Shown: positions 1 to 6,506 of the stretch, piece after piece
How the letters are laid out: every line of letters starts with the position of its first letter
How positions within the stretch are numbered: the stretch's first letter is position 1
Assembly: GCF_963976135.1 (NCBI RefSeq)
Contig: NZ_CAXBKN010000095.1
Location: forward strand, 1 to 9,494
Reading direction: 5' to 3'
Length of the DNA stretch: 9,494 nt
Origin: Maricaulis sp963976135
GTDB taxonomy: Bacteria > Pseudomonadota > Alphaproteobacteria > Caulobacterales > Maricaulaceae
Position numbers and translations under genes: made by a program
Notes under the pieces: model-generated
Database searches by the model: none
Told to the model about the DNA's origin: nothing
The model's input: only the letters and a program-made list of their open reading frames with translations

Positions 1-168
1 GCCGCCATGGCCGCGCTGGCGCTCCTGCGCGCACCGATCGACGCGTTTTTCGAGACGGTTACGGTCAATGCAGACGAGCCTGCATTGCGCCGCAACAGAC
101 TCCTTTTATTGTCCGATATCCGGGCGGCGATCTGTGCCGTGGCCGATTTCAATCGGATTGATGGTTGA
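1..168 (+). CDS. glyS: Glycyl-tRNA synthetase beta subunit, C-terminal fragment
   Basis: This is the last 55 codons of a gene entering from the left edge in frame 1 and ending at TGA 166-168. The visible peptide contains RAPIDAFFETVTVNADEPAL and then NRLLLLSDIRAAICAVADFNRIDG. This is the typical C-terminus of bacterial GlyS, whose last domain (an anticodon-binding-like fold) carries a [RK]xPxDxFFxxVxVxxDxxxxRxNRLxLL pattern and ends in a VADFxRI-type tail. GlyS pairs with GlyQ in the alpha2-beta2 glycyl-tRNA synthetase that charges tRNA-Gly in the cytoplasm. The gene lies 28 bp upstream of ppdK on the same strand, with no terminator visible between them, so co-transcription is possible. The glyS-ppdK order is, from memory, common in alphaproteobacteria. 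Confidence 0.9.
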   Translation, partial: AAMAALALLRAPIDAFFETVTVNADEPALRRNRLLLLSDIRAAICAVADFNRIDG

Positions 169-196
169 TGACGATGCTTGAACAGGGATTGAAGTC

Positions 197-2869
197 ATGA
201 CTGCAGGCAATAAGTGGGTTTACGCGTTCGGTGCCGGCTATTCGGAGGGCGAGGCGGGAATGCGTGAGCTCCTCGGTGGCAAGGGCGCCAATCTCGCCGA
301 AATGGCGACGCTCGGCCTGCCGGTGCCGCCAGGCTTCACCCTGACGACCCAGGTCTGCACGGCTTTCTACGAGAACAAGCGCCAATATCCTGCTGATCTC
401 AATGAACAGGTCGAAACCGCCCTGGCCAAGCTGGAAGCGACGGCCGGCAAGGTGCTCGGCGATCCGGCCAATCCGCTGCTGGTCTCGGTGCGCTCGGGTG
501 GGCGCGCCTCGATGCCGGGCATGATGGATACCGTGCTCAATCTCGGCCTCAATGACGAGACCGCCGCCGGCCTGGCCGCGCTGTCGGGTGATCGCCGCTT
601 TGCCTATGACAGTTATCGCCGCTTCATCCAGATGTATTCCGACGTCGTGCTGGGCGTCGATCACGCAATTTTCGAAGACATTCTCGACGGCTTCAAGGAC
701 GAGAATGACTATTCCCTCGACACCGATCTGAGTGCCGATGACTGGGAAGAAATCGTCAGCCGCTACAAGGCCGCCGCCGCCACTGCGCTGGGCCGGCCTT
801 TCCCGACCGATCCGCGCGAACAGCTCTGGGGTGCCATCGGCGCCGTCTTCATGAGCTGGATGACCGAGCGCGCCAAGACCTATCGCCGCCTGCACGATAT
901 CCCGGCCAGCTGGGGCACGGCGGTCAATGTCCAGGCCATGGTATTCGGCAATATGGGCGAGACCTCGGCGACGGGCGTGGCCTTCACGCGCGATCCCTCC
1001 ACCGGCGATAGCGGCTATTACGGCGAATTCCTCGTCAATGCCCAGGGCGAGGATGTCGTCGCCGGCATCCGCACGCCGCAATGCCTGACCGAGGCGATGC
1101 GCGAGCGCATGGGCGATCATTCGCCCTCGATGGAAGCGGCGATGCCGGAGAGCTATGCCGAGCTCTCCGCCGCCTTCGACAAGCTGGAACGCCATTATCG
1201 CGACATGCAGGATATCGAGTTCACGGTCGAGCGCGGCCGGCTCTGGATGCTGCAGACGCGGACCGGCAAGCGCACCGCCAAGGCGGCCCTGCGCATCGCC
1301 ACCGACATGGCCCAGGAAGGCCTGATCACCGAGGAAGAGGCGGTGATGCGGATCGATCCCGCGCATCTCGACCAATTGCTGCACCCGACGCTCGATCCGA
1401 AAGCCGAGCGCGATGTGCTGACCACCGGTCTGCCGGCCTCTCCGGGCGCGGCGACGGGGCGCGTCGTGTTCGATTCCGACGAGGCCGAGGAGCGCGCCAA
1501 GGCGGGCGAAAAAGTCATCCTCGTGCGTATCGAGACCTCGCCGGAAGATATTCACGGCATGCATGCGGCCGAAGGCATCATCACGGCGCGTGGCGGCATG
1601 ACCAGCCACGCCGCCGTCGTCGCGCGCGGCATGGGACGGCCTTGTGTCTCCGGTGCCGGCCAGATCAAGATCGACTACGCCAAGAAACTCTTCATGGTCG
1701 GCCGCCGTACCGTCAATGACGGTGAAATGGTGACGATTGACGGCTCCAATGGCCAGGTCCTCTATGGCGAAGCCAAGATGATCAAGCCGGAACTGACCGG
1801 CGAATTCGCCATTCTGATGGCCTGGGCCGACAAGACGCGCCGCATGAAAGTGCGCGCCAATGCCGAAACGCCGCAGGATTGCCAGACCGCCGTCGAATTC
1901 GGCGCCGAAGGCATCGGCCTGTGCCGTACTGAACACATGTTCTTCGATGCGGATCGAATCGCCGCCGTGCGCGAAATGATCCTGTCCAATGACCAGGATG
2001 GCCGCGTCACCGCCCTCGACAAAATCCTGCCGATGCAGCGCGATGATTTCGCGCAGATCTTCCGCATCATGGGCGAACTGCCCTGCACCATCCGCCTGCT
2101 CGATCCGCCGCTGCATGAATTCCTGCCGCACACGGAAGAGGATGTGATGGACGTCGCCACGGCCACCGGCCTGCCGGCAGAGCAATTGATGGCGCGGGCC
2201 CGCGATCTGGCCGAGAGCAATCCCATGCTCGGCCATCGTGGCTGCCGTCTCGGCATCACCTTCCCGGAAATCTATGAAATGCAGGCGCGGGCGATTTTCG
2301 AGGCTCAGGTCGCCGTCGAGAAGGAAACCGGTTTCCAGCCCCTCGCCGAGGTGATGATCCCGCTGGTCGCAACCGTCGCCGAATTGTCGATCCTCAAGGC
2401 GCGCGTCGCCGGGGTGGCCCAGGCCGTCGCGGAAGAGACCGGCGCCAAGCCGAAATACCTGATCGGCACGATGATCGAATTGCCGCGCGCCTGCCTGATG
2501 TCAGGCGAGATCGCCAAGGACGCGGAATTCTTCTCCTTCGGCACCAATGACCTGACCCAGACCACATTCGGCCTGTCGCGCGATGATGCCGGCAAATTCC
2601 TCGGCGATTATCTCGAAGCGGGCATTCTGGAAAAGGATCCCTTCGTGACGATTGATCGTGACGGCGTTGGTGATCTGGTCCGTATCGCCGTGGAACGCGG
2701 CCGTGCGACCCGTCCCGCATTGAAACTCGGGATTTGCGGCGAACATGGCGGCGATCCGGCCTCGATCGATTTCTGTGAAGAAGTCGGGCTCGATTATGTG
2801 TCCTGTTCGCCCTATCGCGTGCCGATTGCGCGCCTGGCGGCGGCGCAGGCCAATCTGCGACGGAAGTGA
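197..2869 (+). CDS. ppdK: Pyruvate, phosphate dikinase (PPDK)
   Basis: PPDK reversibly converts pyruvate, ATP and phosphate to PEP, AMP and PPi in the cytoplasm, linking gluconeogenesis and PEP supply. The 890-residue length is normal for the family. Domains in order: an N-terminal ATP-grasp nucleotide-binding domain (about residues 1-360) with GGKGANLAEM at 27-36 and RSGGRASMPGMMDT from R99; a central phosphohistidine domain with GGMTSHAAVVARGMG, where His471 should be the swivelling phosphocarrier; and a C-terminal PEP/pyruvate TIM barrel with GLCRTEHMFF, GTNDLTQTTFGLSRDD from G782 and GICGEHGGDPASIDF, where Cys847 should be the catalytic acid/base. All key residues are present and the frame is intact. 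Thr469, two residues before the catalytic His, is the position phosphorylated by PPDK regulatory proteins in plants and some bacteria. The start at 197 is supported by AGGGA at 184-188. Confidence 0.98.
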   Translation: MTAGNKWVYAFGAGYSEGEAGMRELLGGKGANLAEMATLGLPVPPGFTLTTQVCTAFYENKRQYPADLNEQVETALAKLEATAGKVLGDPANPLLVSVRSGGRASMPGMMDTVLNLGLNDETAAGLAALSGDRRFAYDSYRRFIQMYSDVVLGVDHAIFEDILDGFKDENDYSLDTDLSADDWEEIVSRYKAAAATALGRPFPTDPREQLWGAIGAVFMSWMTERAKTYRRLHDIPASWGTAVNVQAMVFGNMGETSATGVAFTRDPSTGDSGYYGEFLVNAQGEDVVAGIRTPQCLTEAMRERMGDHSPSMEAAMPESYAELSAAFDKLERHYRDMQDIEFTVERGRLWMLQTRTGKRTAKAALRIATDMAQEGLITEEEAVMRIDPAHLDQLLHPTLDPKAERDVLTTGLPASPGAATGRVVFDSDEAEERAKAGEKVILVRIETSPEDIHGMHAAEGIITARGGMTSHAAVVARGMGRPCVSGAGQIKIDYAKKLFMVGRRTVNDGEMVTIDGSNGQVLYGEAKMIKPELTGEFAILMAWADKTRRMKVRANAETPQDCQTAVEFGAEGIGLCRTEHMFFDADRIAAVREMILSNDQDGRVTALDKILPMQRDDFAQIFRIMGELPCTIRLLDPPLHEFLPHTEEDVMDVATATGLPAEQLMARARDLAESNPMLGHRGCRLGITFPEIYEMQARAIFEAQVAVEKETGFQPLAEVMIPLVATVAELSILKARVAGVAQAVAEETGAKPKYLIGTMIELPRACLMSGEIAKDAEFFSFGTNDLTQTTFGLSRDDAGKFLGDYLEAGILEKDPFVTIDRDGVGDLVRIAVERGRATRPALKLGICGEHGGDPASIDFCEEVGLDYVSCSPYRVPIARLAAAQANLRRK

Positions 2870-2901
2870 TAACCTGTTGAACTTGGTGGGTGAAACAGAC
2901 C

Positions 2902-2930
2902 TTCTCTTGTTTCGGGAGAGTCATTTCTTA
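2902..2930 (+). terminator. Weak candidate terminator after ppdK
   Basis: A short stem, TCTCTT (2903-2908) with GGGAGA (2914-2919), has four Watson-Crick pairs and two G-T wobbles around a 5-nt loop. It is followed by a T-rich but interrupted tail (TCATTTCTTATTT). It sits 33 bp after the ppdK stop. The stem is weak, so this is only a candidate. Confidence 0.3.
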
Positions 2931-3072
2931 TTTGTAATCGTGCCGCGTGCTTGACCAGATCGGTCTGTTCTCATAGAGAGCAGCGCTAATTTTCGAGCAG
3001 AGGCGGGTTCGCTTTTGCATGGTACGGTCATTGCATCGCATTGATTCGACCAGGCTGAATACGGGAGTGCGA

Positions 3073-3840
3073 ATGAGTTCGGACGCAGTACGAAGACAGC
3101 AAGAGCAGGTCGCGACCGCCTTTCATACGGTGGCCTTCGTCCTGTTGTGCCTGCTGACCGTACTGGGGTTGAATGCCGCGTCCGGACGCGCCCGTGAGCA
3201 GGACGAAACCGTCCTCTGGCAATCCCTGGCCCAGCGCTATCTTCATGAAGGCGATGTCGAGACCGCCTGGGATGCGCCACGCACCCTGCAGATTGCGGCC
3301 CTCTCGCTTGAGGCAGACCGCGTCCGCGGCGCTGTCCTGACCGAGCGCCCGATCGATGATCTGCGCACATTCGACAGCACGCATTTCTCGATGGCCGCCG
3401 ATTTCACCGCCGAGCTGAATTGCCTGTCCCAGGCAATCTATTACGAATCACGCAGCGAGGCCTTTGTCGGCCAGCTTGCCGTCGCCCAGGTGATCATGAA
3501 CCGGGTGCGCCATTCGGCCTATCCGGACACGATTTGCGGCGTTGTCTATCAGGGTTCCGAGCGCAGCACGGGCTGTCAGTTCTCCTTCACCTGTGACGGG
3601 TCGACCATGCGCACGCCACGGGGCCGCGCCTGGCGCCGGGCCGAACTGATCGCGCAGCATGCCTTCATGGGTTTTGGCCGCGACGTGACACGCCGTGCGA
3701 CGCATTACCATACCGTCGCCGTTGACCCGCATTGGAGCAGTACGCTGGTGCGGACCCGCCGGATCGGCACCCATATTTTCTACCGCTTCCCGACCCGCAC
3801 CGAACGCTCGGCCGGTGTCGTGGCTGCCCGCGACGCCTGA
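3073..3840 (+). CDS. SleB-type cell wall hydrolase, membrane anchored
   Basis: The protein (255 aa) has a short cytoplasmic N-terminus, one hydrophobic segment at about residues 16-35 (uncleaved anchor or signal) and a charged linker. A C-terminal Hydrolase_2/SleB domain starts near residue 115. The domain motif LNCLSQAIYYESRSE carries the likely catalytic glutamate E125. It is followed by GQLAVAQVIMNRVRHSAYP, the CQFSFTCDG segment and THYHTV...PHW near the end, all typical of SleB-like proteins. The family includes spore-cortex lytic enzymes, but in non-sporulating alphaproteobacteria such proteins are thought to act as periplasmic peptidoglycan hydrolases (inferred here). I chose ATG 3073 because GGGAG lies at 3063-3067. 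The in-frame ATG at 3019 would add 18 residues and has no good ribosome binding site. The gene is monocistronic and ends at a strong terminator. Confidence 0.9.
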   Translation: MSSDAVRRQQEQVATAFHTVAFVLLCLLTVLGLNAASGRAREQDETVLWQSLAQRYLHEGDVETAWDAPRTLQIAALSLEADRVRGAVLTERPIDDLRTFDSTHFSMAADFTAELNCLSQAIYYESRSEAFVGQLAVAQVIMNRVRHSAYPDTICGVVYQGSERSTGCQFSFTCDGSTMRTPRGRAWRRAELIAQHAFMGFGRDVTRRATHYHTVAVDPHWSSTLVRTRRIGTHIFYRFPTRTERSAGVVAARDA

Positions 3841-3871
3841 TCGCGGGCCTGCCGCATCGCGATTGAGACAG

Positions 3872-3900
3872 GACCCTGGAGCCATCCGGGGTCTTTTTTT
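3872..3900 (+). terminator. Intrinsic terminator of the SleB-like gene
   Basis: A 9-bp stem, GACCCTGGA (3872-3880) with TCCGGGGTC (3885-3893), contains one G-T wobble. It closes a 4-nt GCCA loop and is followed directly by seven T residues (3894-3900). This is a classical Rho-independent terminator 32 bp after the stop codon. Confidence 0.92.
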
Positions 3901-3989
3901 GACCCGGCGGGTGGGGGCGAGGGCGTAAACGGGCCGGCCCGACCGCGAATATTGGTTATTAAGACATTGCTGCAAAGGTTCAAATGTCA

Positions 3990-4009
3990 GGGAATGCTTT
4001 GAGATTCCC
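3990..4009 (+). promoter_or_regulatory. Small leader hairpin upstream of the receiver/HATPase gene
   Basis: A perfect 6-bp inverted repeat, GGGAAT (3990-3995) and ATTCCC (4004-4009), has an 8-nt loop. It ends 15 nt before the ATG at 4025. It could shape the leader of this mRNA, whose ribosome binding site is poor. A stem this short can arise by chance. Confidence 0.3.
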
Positions 4010-4024
4010 GGTTTTGGGTCCGTC

Positions 4025-4906
4025 ATGAGCGCTTCAACCTCCACCACCACGCCGCAGCGTCTCTGGCTGTGCATGACTGATAGTCCGCGCGTACGGACGC
4101 TGTCGCGGGTACTCGCCGAGGGCATGGATGTGACTGTGTATCTGGGGCCCCTGGCAGTGCCCGACGCGCCGGTCGCGGTGATGCTGGTCGATGACGCCAA
4201 TGCCGCACTCGTGGCCACAGCACGCAAGCATGCGGCGCCGAACCAGAAAACCATACTGGTGACAGCGAGCTCCAGGGGCTCGGGGACCGCCGATCTGCAT
4301 CTGCCAGGCGATATCGATGCCGCCTCGCTCGCCACCGTGATCGAGGGCTTGCTGGCCTATCGCAGTTTTGAAGCTTCGCCCGCGGCGGCGCTCGAACCGG
4401 TCATGGCCCTGCACAGTGCAAGCTTCAGCGTCCGGACCATGGACGAGGCCAGCCGTCTGTCCAACTTCCTGGCGGCCACCTTGCCGTGCGCCTGTGAAAT
4501 GGCGGTCGGGCTTCATGTCCTGCTTGCCAATGCAATCGAGTTCGGCAATCTCGGCTTCTCCGCTTCGGAAAAGGCCCAGGGCCTGGCGGTCGGCAATTGG
4601 CAGCGCAAGCTGGCGCAACGCGCGGCCGAGCCGGCCTATGCCAGCCGGTGTGCCAGTGTCGAGTTCCAGAGGGGAGAGCGCCTGGTCACCATGCTGGTGC
4701 AGGATGACGGGGACGGGATCAGCGTCGAAGCCGATATGTCTGGTGATCCATCCCGGCCCGGCCATCGTGAGCGCATGACCAAAGTTCTGAAAGCGCTTGG
4801 TTTTGCCGAGCTGACCTGGCTGGGCGGCGGCGCGACCGCGGCGGCCAGCGTCGTGCTCGGGCGCAGCGACAAGCCCGCCCCTGGCCGGGCCGGGAAACTC
4901 TCCTGA
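4025..4906 (+). CDS. Degenerate receiver-like domain fused to an RsbW-like HATPase domain
   Basis: The product is a 293-aa soluble protein with no signal or membrane segment. Residues ~10-115 follow the alternating strand/helix pattern of a response-regulator receiver (RLWLCMTDSPRVRTLSRVL, VAVMLVDDAN, KTILVTASS, HLPGDIDAASLATVIEGLL), but the N-terminal acidic pair is missing, so it is probably not phosphorylated normally. Residues ~135-280 resemble the HATPase of RsbW-type anti-sigma kinases. The N-box is LLANAIEFGNLGFS (N169, E172), followed by the long insert these proteins share and the G1 box DDGDGI (227-232). The usual G2 box (HGRGI-like) reads GHRERM, so the ATP-lid glycines look lost. 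A signalling or partner-binding role is inferred. It could be a pseudo-kinase or pseudo-regulator. The start at 4025 has only a weak ribosome binding site. The stop lies in an 11-bp tandem duplication. Confidence 0.68.
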   Translation: MSASTSTTTPQRLWLCMTDSPRVRTLSRVLAEGMDVTVYLGPLAVPDAPVAVMLVDDANAALVATARKHAAPNQKTILVTASSRGSGTADLHLPGDIDAASLATVIEGLLAYRSFEASPAAALEPVMALHSASFSVRTMDEASRLSNFLAATLPCACEMAVGLHVLLANAIEFGNLGFSASEKAQGLAVGNWQRKLAQRAAEPAYASRCASVEFQRGERLVTMLVQDDGDGISVEADMSGDPSRPGHRERMTKVLKALGFAELTWLGGGATAAASVVLGRSDKPAPGRAGKLS

Positions 4907-4923
4907 TACTGGCCTGATACTGG
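4902..4923 (+). repeat. Perfect 11-bp tandem duplication over a stop codon
   Basis: CCTGATACTGG occurs twice head to tail, at 4902-4912 and 4913-4923. The first copy contains the TGA stop (4904-4906) of the receiver/HATPase gene. An 11-bp slip is not a multiple of three but falls at and after the stop, so the protein is unaffected. Confidence 0.85.
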
Positions 4924-5051
4924 TGCCGCCCGGCATCCTGCCCGGGTGAACGCCAGCTGAACTTCCTCCTCAGGCGGGCGTCATGCCGGGCCCTCTATAC
5001 ACGGATCAACAGGACGTTCGCGTCCGGCATCCGATCAGGAGGACCCGATCA

Positions 5052-5681
5052 ATGACTTTCACGAAACCCACATTGAAACTGGCCGCGGCCACCCTCGGTC
5101 TGGCCCTGATGGCCGGCACTGCACCAGCCAATGCCCAGTCTTCGGGCATGGCGCTGGCTGCGCATGAACGCTGTGCCGTCCAGGTCTATCTGTCCAATTC
5201 CTCGGCCCAGATCGTGGCCAAGGCGGCGCCGGGCCTGTCCGGCAGCTACAGCCTTGTGGCCTATCAGGGCATGCCAAACGGCGCCACCGACAGTGGTCTC
5301 AGCGGCCGCTTCTCGTCAAATGGTTCAGGCGACACGGTTCTCGCCCGCACGCATCTTGGCCTCGGCTATGTGGTCGCGGGCGGGTTTCGCGGCATGGATG
5401 AAATCCGCGACGCCGAATATGGCCAGGACGCGGCCCTGCATGTCGACCTCGCCGTGTTCGATGATCGTGGCCGTTTGATCTGCCGGACGCAGACCCCGGC
5501 GCTTTATCCCGTCGAGATGCTGAATGGGCCGGCGGTCAATCCGGCGACCTATAGCGCCCCGGTTGCGCAGCCTTATCGCGGTCCCGCTGCGGCCCACACG
5601 CCGCCGAGACCCCCGCGCGCCTCGCACCTGGAGCGCAGCCGCGGGCTGCGTGCCGCGATCGCCAACCGGCGGCCGAACTGA
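5052..5681 (+). CDS. Secreted CsgH-like protein with Pro/Arg-rich tail
   Basis: The protein has 209 aa. Residues 1-28 form a good Sec signal peptide (Lys5 and Lys9, hydrophobic core, A-N-A before Q29). The mature N-terminal domain (about 40-145) matches the pattern of the CsgH-like protein downstream: a cysteine at the first strand (CAVQVYL, C41), then SGSYSLVAYQ, LSGRF, GDTVLARTHL, and a last strand VDLAVFDDRGRLIC (C144). The cysteines are 103 residues apart against 82 in the downstream paralogue, because of an insert near residues 105-127. Residues ~146-209 are low-complexity, rich in Pro, Ala and Arg, and probably disordered. CsgH proteins are periplasmic Ig-fold inhibitors of early curlin aggregation; the assignment here is inferred from the strand pattern and context. 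AGGAGG at 5037-5042 fixes the start at 5052 rather than 4983. A terminator follows, so it is probably transcribed apart from the curlin gene. Confidence 0.7.
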   Translation: MTFTKPTLKLAAATLGLALMAGTAPANAQSSGMALAAHERCAVQVYLSNSSAQIVAKAAPGLSGSYSLVAYQGMPNGATDSGLSGRFSSNGSGDTVLARTHLGLGYVVAGGFRGMDEIRDAEYGQDAALHVDLAVFDDRGRLICRTQTPALYPVEMLNGPAVNPATYSAPVAQPYRGPAAAHTPPRPPRASHLERSRGLRAAIANRRPN

Positions 5682-5710
5682 ACCTGCCCTCTTTTCTGTC
5701 CCTCAACTCG

Positions 5711-5748
5711 ACGCCCGGCGCTTTCACGCCGGGCGTTTTCTTTGTTGT
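5711..5748 (+). terminator. Intrinsic terminator after the tailed CsgH-like gene
   Basis: A perfect 10-bp inverted repeat, ACGCCCGGCG (5711-5720) and CGCCGGGCGT (5727-5736), encloses a 6-nt loop. It is followed by a T-rich tail (TTTCTTTGTTGTT). It lies 29 bp after the stop and separates this gene from the curlin transcription unit. Confidence 0.9.
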
Positions 5749-5894
5749 TCAACCACTTGTCGCCAGACACCTGCCATTCATCCACCTGTCGGCTTTCTGA
5801 ATAAGGCCCTCAGGATCGGCTCACCTGGCTTCGGTTAGAACAGTATCAGTCTTCGATGCATTGGGCGTCGGGCAACACCAAATGGAGTTAAGCC
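5749..5894 (+). promoter_or_regulatory. Presumed promoter/leader region of the curlin gene
   Basis: This 146-bp stretch between a strong terminator and the curlin ATG must hold the curlin promoter if that gene has its own transcript. No convincing -35/-10 pair could be picked by eye. The hexamer CACCTG occurs three times, at 5768-5773, 5783-5788 and 5822-5827, and could be part of a binding site or chance. A purine-rich ATGGAGTTAAG segment ahead of the ATG includes GGAG (5884-5887), the likely ribosome binding site. Confidence 0.4.
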
Positions 5895-6407
5895 ATGAAA
5901 ATCCGTCTTTTCCTCGCCAGCGCCCTCGTCGCTGTTTCTGTTCTCGGCACCGTTGGCGCTGCTGAAGCACAATCGCGCAACCGCGTGGCCATCAGCCAGC
6001 AGGGCTATAACAACGACATCGCCGGCCGCCAGAATGGCACGCGTCAGTCGATGGTCATCAATCAGCGCGGTGATCGCCAGTATGTCACAGTGATCCAGGA
6101 TGGCGCCCGCAATGGCACGACTGTCGGTCAGTCCGGCCGCTACAACCAGGCGCATGTCGACCAGTATGGCCGCAGCAATGATGCGGTGATCGGTCAGCAA
6201 GGCCGCAACAACTACGCCGACAGTGTCCAGACCGGCAATCGCAACCTGTCGGGTATCGCCCAGATCGGCCGCAACAACACCGCGACAACGGATCAGTATG
6301 GTTCGAACAATGGTGTCGGCATCATCCAGGTTGGCAATGGCCAGAATGCCCACGTCAACCAGACGGGTAGCGGCAATGTCACCCTGGTTATCCAGGGCGA
6401 GCACTAA
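5895..6407 (+). CDS. csgA: Curlin (amyloid fibre subunit)
   Basis: This is a secreted 170-aa curli subunit. Residues 1-25 form a Sec signal peptide (MKIRLF..., cleavage expected after AEA, mature protein from Q26). From residue 33 to 164 the protein is twelve 11-residue units in perfect register, each with Q at position 3, G at 5 and N or Q at 8, as in QQGYNN, QYGRSN and QIGRNN. A thirteenth partial unit, VIQGEH, ends the chain. Two units make one curlin repeat, so there are six repeats, one more than in E. coli CsgA. Curlins stack as a cross-beta solenoid with ladders of Gln and Asn and are secreted through CsgG to form biofilm fibres. The mature chain is unusually arginine-rich for a curlin and has no cysteine. 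Whether this is the major subunit (CsgA-like) or the nucleator (CsgB-like) cannot be told from one gene. Confidence 0.93.
   Translation: MKIRLFLASALVAVSVLGTVGAAEAQSRNRVAISQQGYNNDIAGRQNGTRQSMVINQRGDRQYVTVIQDGARNGTTVGQSGRYNQAHVDQYGRSNDAVIGQQGRNNYADSVQTGNRNLSGIAQIGRNNTATTDQYGSNNGVGIIQVGNGQNAHVNQTGSGNVTLVIQGEH
5991..6386 (+). repeat. Twelve in-frame 33-bp coding repeats (curlin half-repeats)
   Basis: Codons for Gln, Gly and Asn/Gln recur every 33 bp across the 396 bp without a single insertion or deletion. The repeats are diverged at the DNA level, so the unit is conserved by protein selection rather than by recent duplication. Confidence 0.9.
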
Positions 6408-6421
6408 TCCCGGTCGCAAGC

Positions 6422-6470
6422 CCGGGGAGGGCATGATTGTCCTCCCCGGACGGCCTGACCGGCCAGTCCG
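6422..6470 (+). promoter_or_regulatory. Two overlapping hairpins between the curlin and csgH genes
   Basis: Hairpin 1 has a perfect 9-bp stem, CCGGGGAGG (6422-6430) and CCTCCCCGG (6441-6449), with a 10-nt loop. Hairpin 2 is CGGACGGCC (6447-6455) against GGCC-A-GTCCG (6461-6470), 9 bp with one bulged A and a 5-nt loop. They share bases 6447-6449, so they compete at their joint. No T-tract follows either, so neither is a classical terminator. A likely role is 3' stabilisation or partial attenuation, giving more curlin than CsgH from one transcript. Confidence 0.7.
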
Positions 6471-6506
6471 CACTCCCTGAAACCTGCAGTCGAGAAGGAG
6501 ACTGTC

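Noticed and set aside
149..2236. A 695-codon minus-strand open frame opposite ppdK
   Set aside because: It is the antisense shadow of a real, fully conserved gene. High GC keeps such frames open, and its peptide is His/Gly/Arg-rich low-complexity sequence with no recognisable domain.
3019..3072. Longer N-terminus for the SleB-like protein from ATG 3019
   Set aside because: There is no good ribosome binding site there, and GGGAG precedes ATG 3073, which also gives a normal N-in membrane anchor.
4991..5001. TATACA as a -10 box for the tailed CsgH-like gene
   Set aside because: No acceptable -35 element lies 16-19 bp upstream.
4983..5051. Upstream start for the tailed CsgH-like protein
   Set aside because: It would bury the signal peptide 23 residues inside the protein. 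AGGAGG points to ATG 5052.
5991..6386. CRISPR-like or satellite repeat array
   Set aside because: The 33-bp periodicity is coding and in frame, units are diverged, and there are no spacers. It is curlin.
5835..6473. 212-codon minus-strand open frame opposite the curlin gene
   Set aside because: Its regular repeats are only the antisense image of the curlin repeats. It has no signal peptide, ribosome binding site or known domain.
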